Origin: Gammaproteobacteria bacterium
Lineage (GTDB): Bacteria; Pseudomonadota; Gammaproteobacteria; Steroidobacterales; Steroidobacteraceae
Reading direction: 5' to 3'
Length of the DNA stretch: 14,466 bases
Assembly: GCA_029857655.1 (NCBI GenBank)
Contig: JAOUGR010000012.1
Location: forward strand, 1-14,466
In this document: in pieces, positions 14,291 through 14,466 of the stretch
How the letters are laid out: every line of letters begins with the position of its first letter
How positions within the stretch are numbered: the first letter of the stretch is position 1
Program-made: the position numbers and the translations under genes
Notes under the pieces: model-generated
Database searches by the model: none
Seen by the model: only the letters and a program-made list of their open reading frames with translations
Told to the model about the DNA's origin: nothing

Positions 14291-14306
14291 TCCGGGACCG
14301 CCGGAC
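14290..14306. other. Inverted repeat between convergent genes
   Basis: GTCCGG (14290-14295) and CCGGAC (14301-14306) flank a 5-nt loop in the 29-nt gap between the ATP-grasp stop and the ABC transporter stop. It may serve as a two-way stop for transcription, but neither strand shows a T-tract, so any termination would not be of the standard intrinsic kind. Confidence 0.35.
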
Positions 14307-14319
14307 GGGGCGGGCACGG

Positions 14320-14466
14320 CTATCTGTAACCTTTCGCCTGCAGCGAAAACAGATGCGCGTAATGCCCGTTCATGCGCATCAGGTCGTCATGGCTGCCGCG
14401 CTCGATGATGCGGCCGTCCTGCACTACGACGATCTGGTCGGCCATGCGCACCGTGGAGAAACGGTG
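14320..14466 (-). CDS. ABC transporter ATP-binding protein/permease, C-terminal 48 residues (5' end outside window)
   Basis: Read on the minus strand from the window edge, the frame encodes [18 protein letters not shown] (1-18), then [22 protein letters not shown] (19-40) and a TAG stop at 14320-14322. The first residue is the switch (H-loop) His of an ABC ATPase, normally in AHRLSTV. The [12 protein letters not shown]...GHYAHLF ending is characteristic of exporters with fused membrane and ATPase domains (MsbA/MdlB type). Which exporter it is, and what it moves, cannot be told from this fragment. It is convergent with the ATP-grasp gene and so belongs to a different transcript. Confidence 0.9.
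   Translation of the reverse strand, partial: HRFSTVRMADQIVVVQDGRIIERGSHDDLMRMNGHYAHLFSLQAKGYR

Noticed and set aside
1..14466. Search for CRISPR repeats, tRNA/rRNA genes, insertion sequences, integrase sites and origins
   Set aside because: No regularly spaced repeats, tRNA cloverleaf consensus, transposase motif, attachment-site duplication or DnaA-box cluster was recognised by reading both strands.

Overview
The window is GC-rich with dense, short-gapped coding. Its gene content points to an aerobic gammaproteobacterium: a class III (PhaE/PhaC) polyhydroxyalkanoate (PHA) synthase, a PhaR-type repressor, a phasin, TtcA and an HAE1-type RND pump. I cannot name the genus; a purple-sulfur, Steroidobacter-like or Woeseia-like lineage would all fit. 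No rRNA, tRNA, CRISPR array, transposase or phage gene was found, and the region reads as ordinary chromosome.

Left part (1-3886): the 3' end of an O6-alkylguanine-DNA alkyltransferase runs convergently into a PHA granule block. On the minus strand lie phaR (repressor) and, upstream of it, a phasin gene with its own intrinsic terminator. Divergent from the phasin is the operon phaE-phaC-(NodN-like MaoC hydratase). The spaces between these genes hold palindromes sharing a GCAGTGC-type core. One covers the -35 of the inferred phasin promoter and two are nested in a perfect 15-bp inverted repeat just upstream of phaR. This fits PhaR controlling the phasin and itself, with release when granules form.

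Middle (3898-8166): a periplasmic adaptor and an RND efflux transporter follow the hydratase after 11 nt, with 12 nt between them. They are probably co-transcribed with the PHA genes. No outer-membrane channel gene is present. A 212-nt gap (8167-8378) with several GC hairpins follows.

Right part (8379-14290): five plus-strand genes are packed with gaps of 9 and 1 nt and then two 4-nt ATGA overlaps. They are an M32-family carboxypeptidase relative with altered zinc-site motifs, ttcA (tRNA 2-thiocytidine synthesis), a fusion of a cysteine phosphatase with an ADP-ribosylglycohydrolase-like domain, a HEAAH zinc peptidase with an Arg-rich tail, and a Ddl-like ATP-grasp ligase. The last three, translationally coupled and uncharacterised, are the most promising candidate for an undescribed system. 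They combine a possible amide-bond-forming enzyme, an amide-bond-cleaving enzyme and a protein that may read or remove phosphate and ADP-ribose. The window ends in the 3' end of a minus-strand ABC exporter gene, convergent with the ATP-grasp gene.
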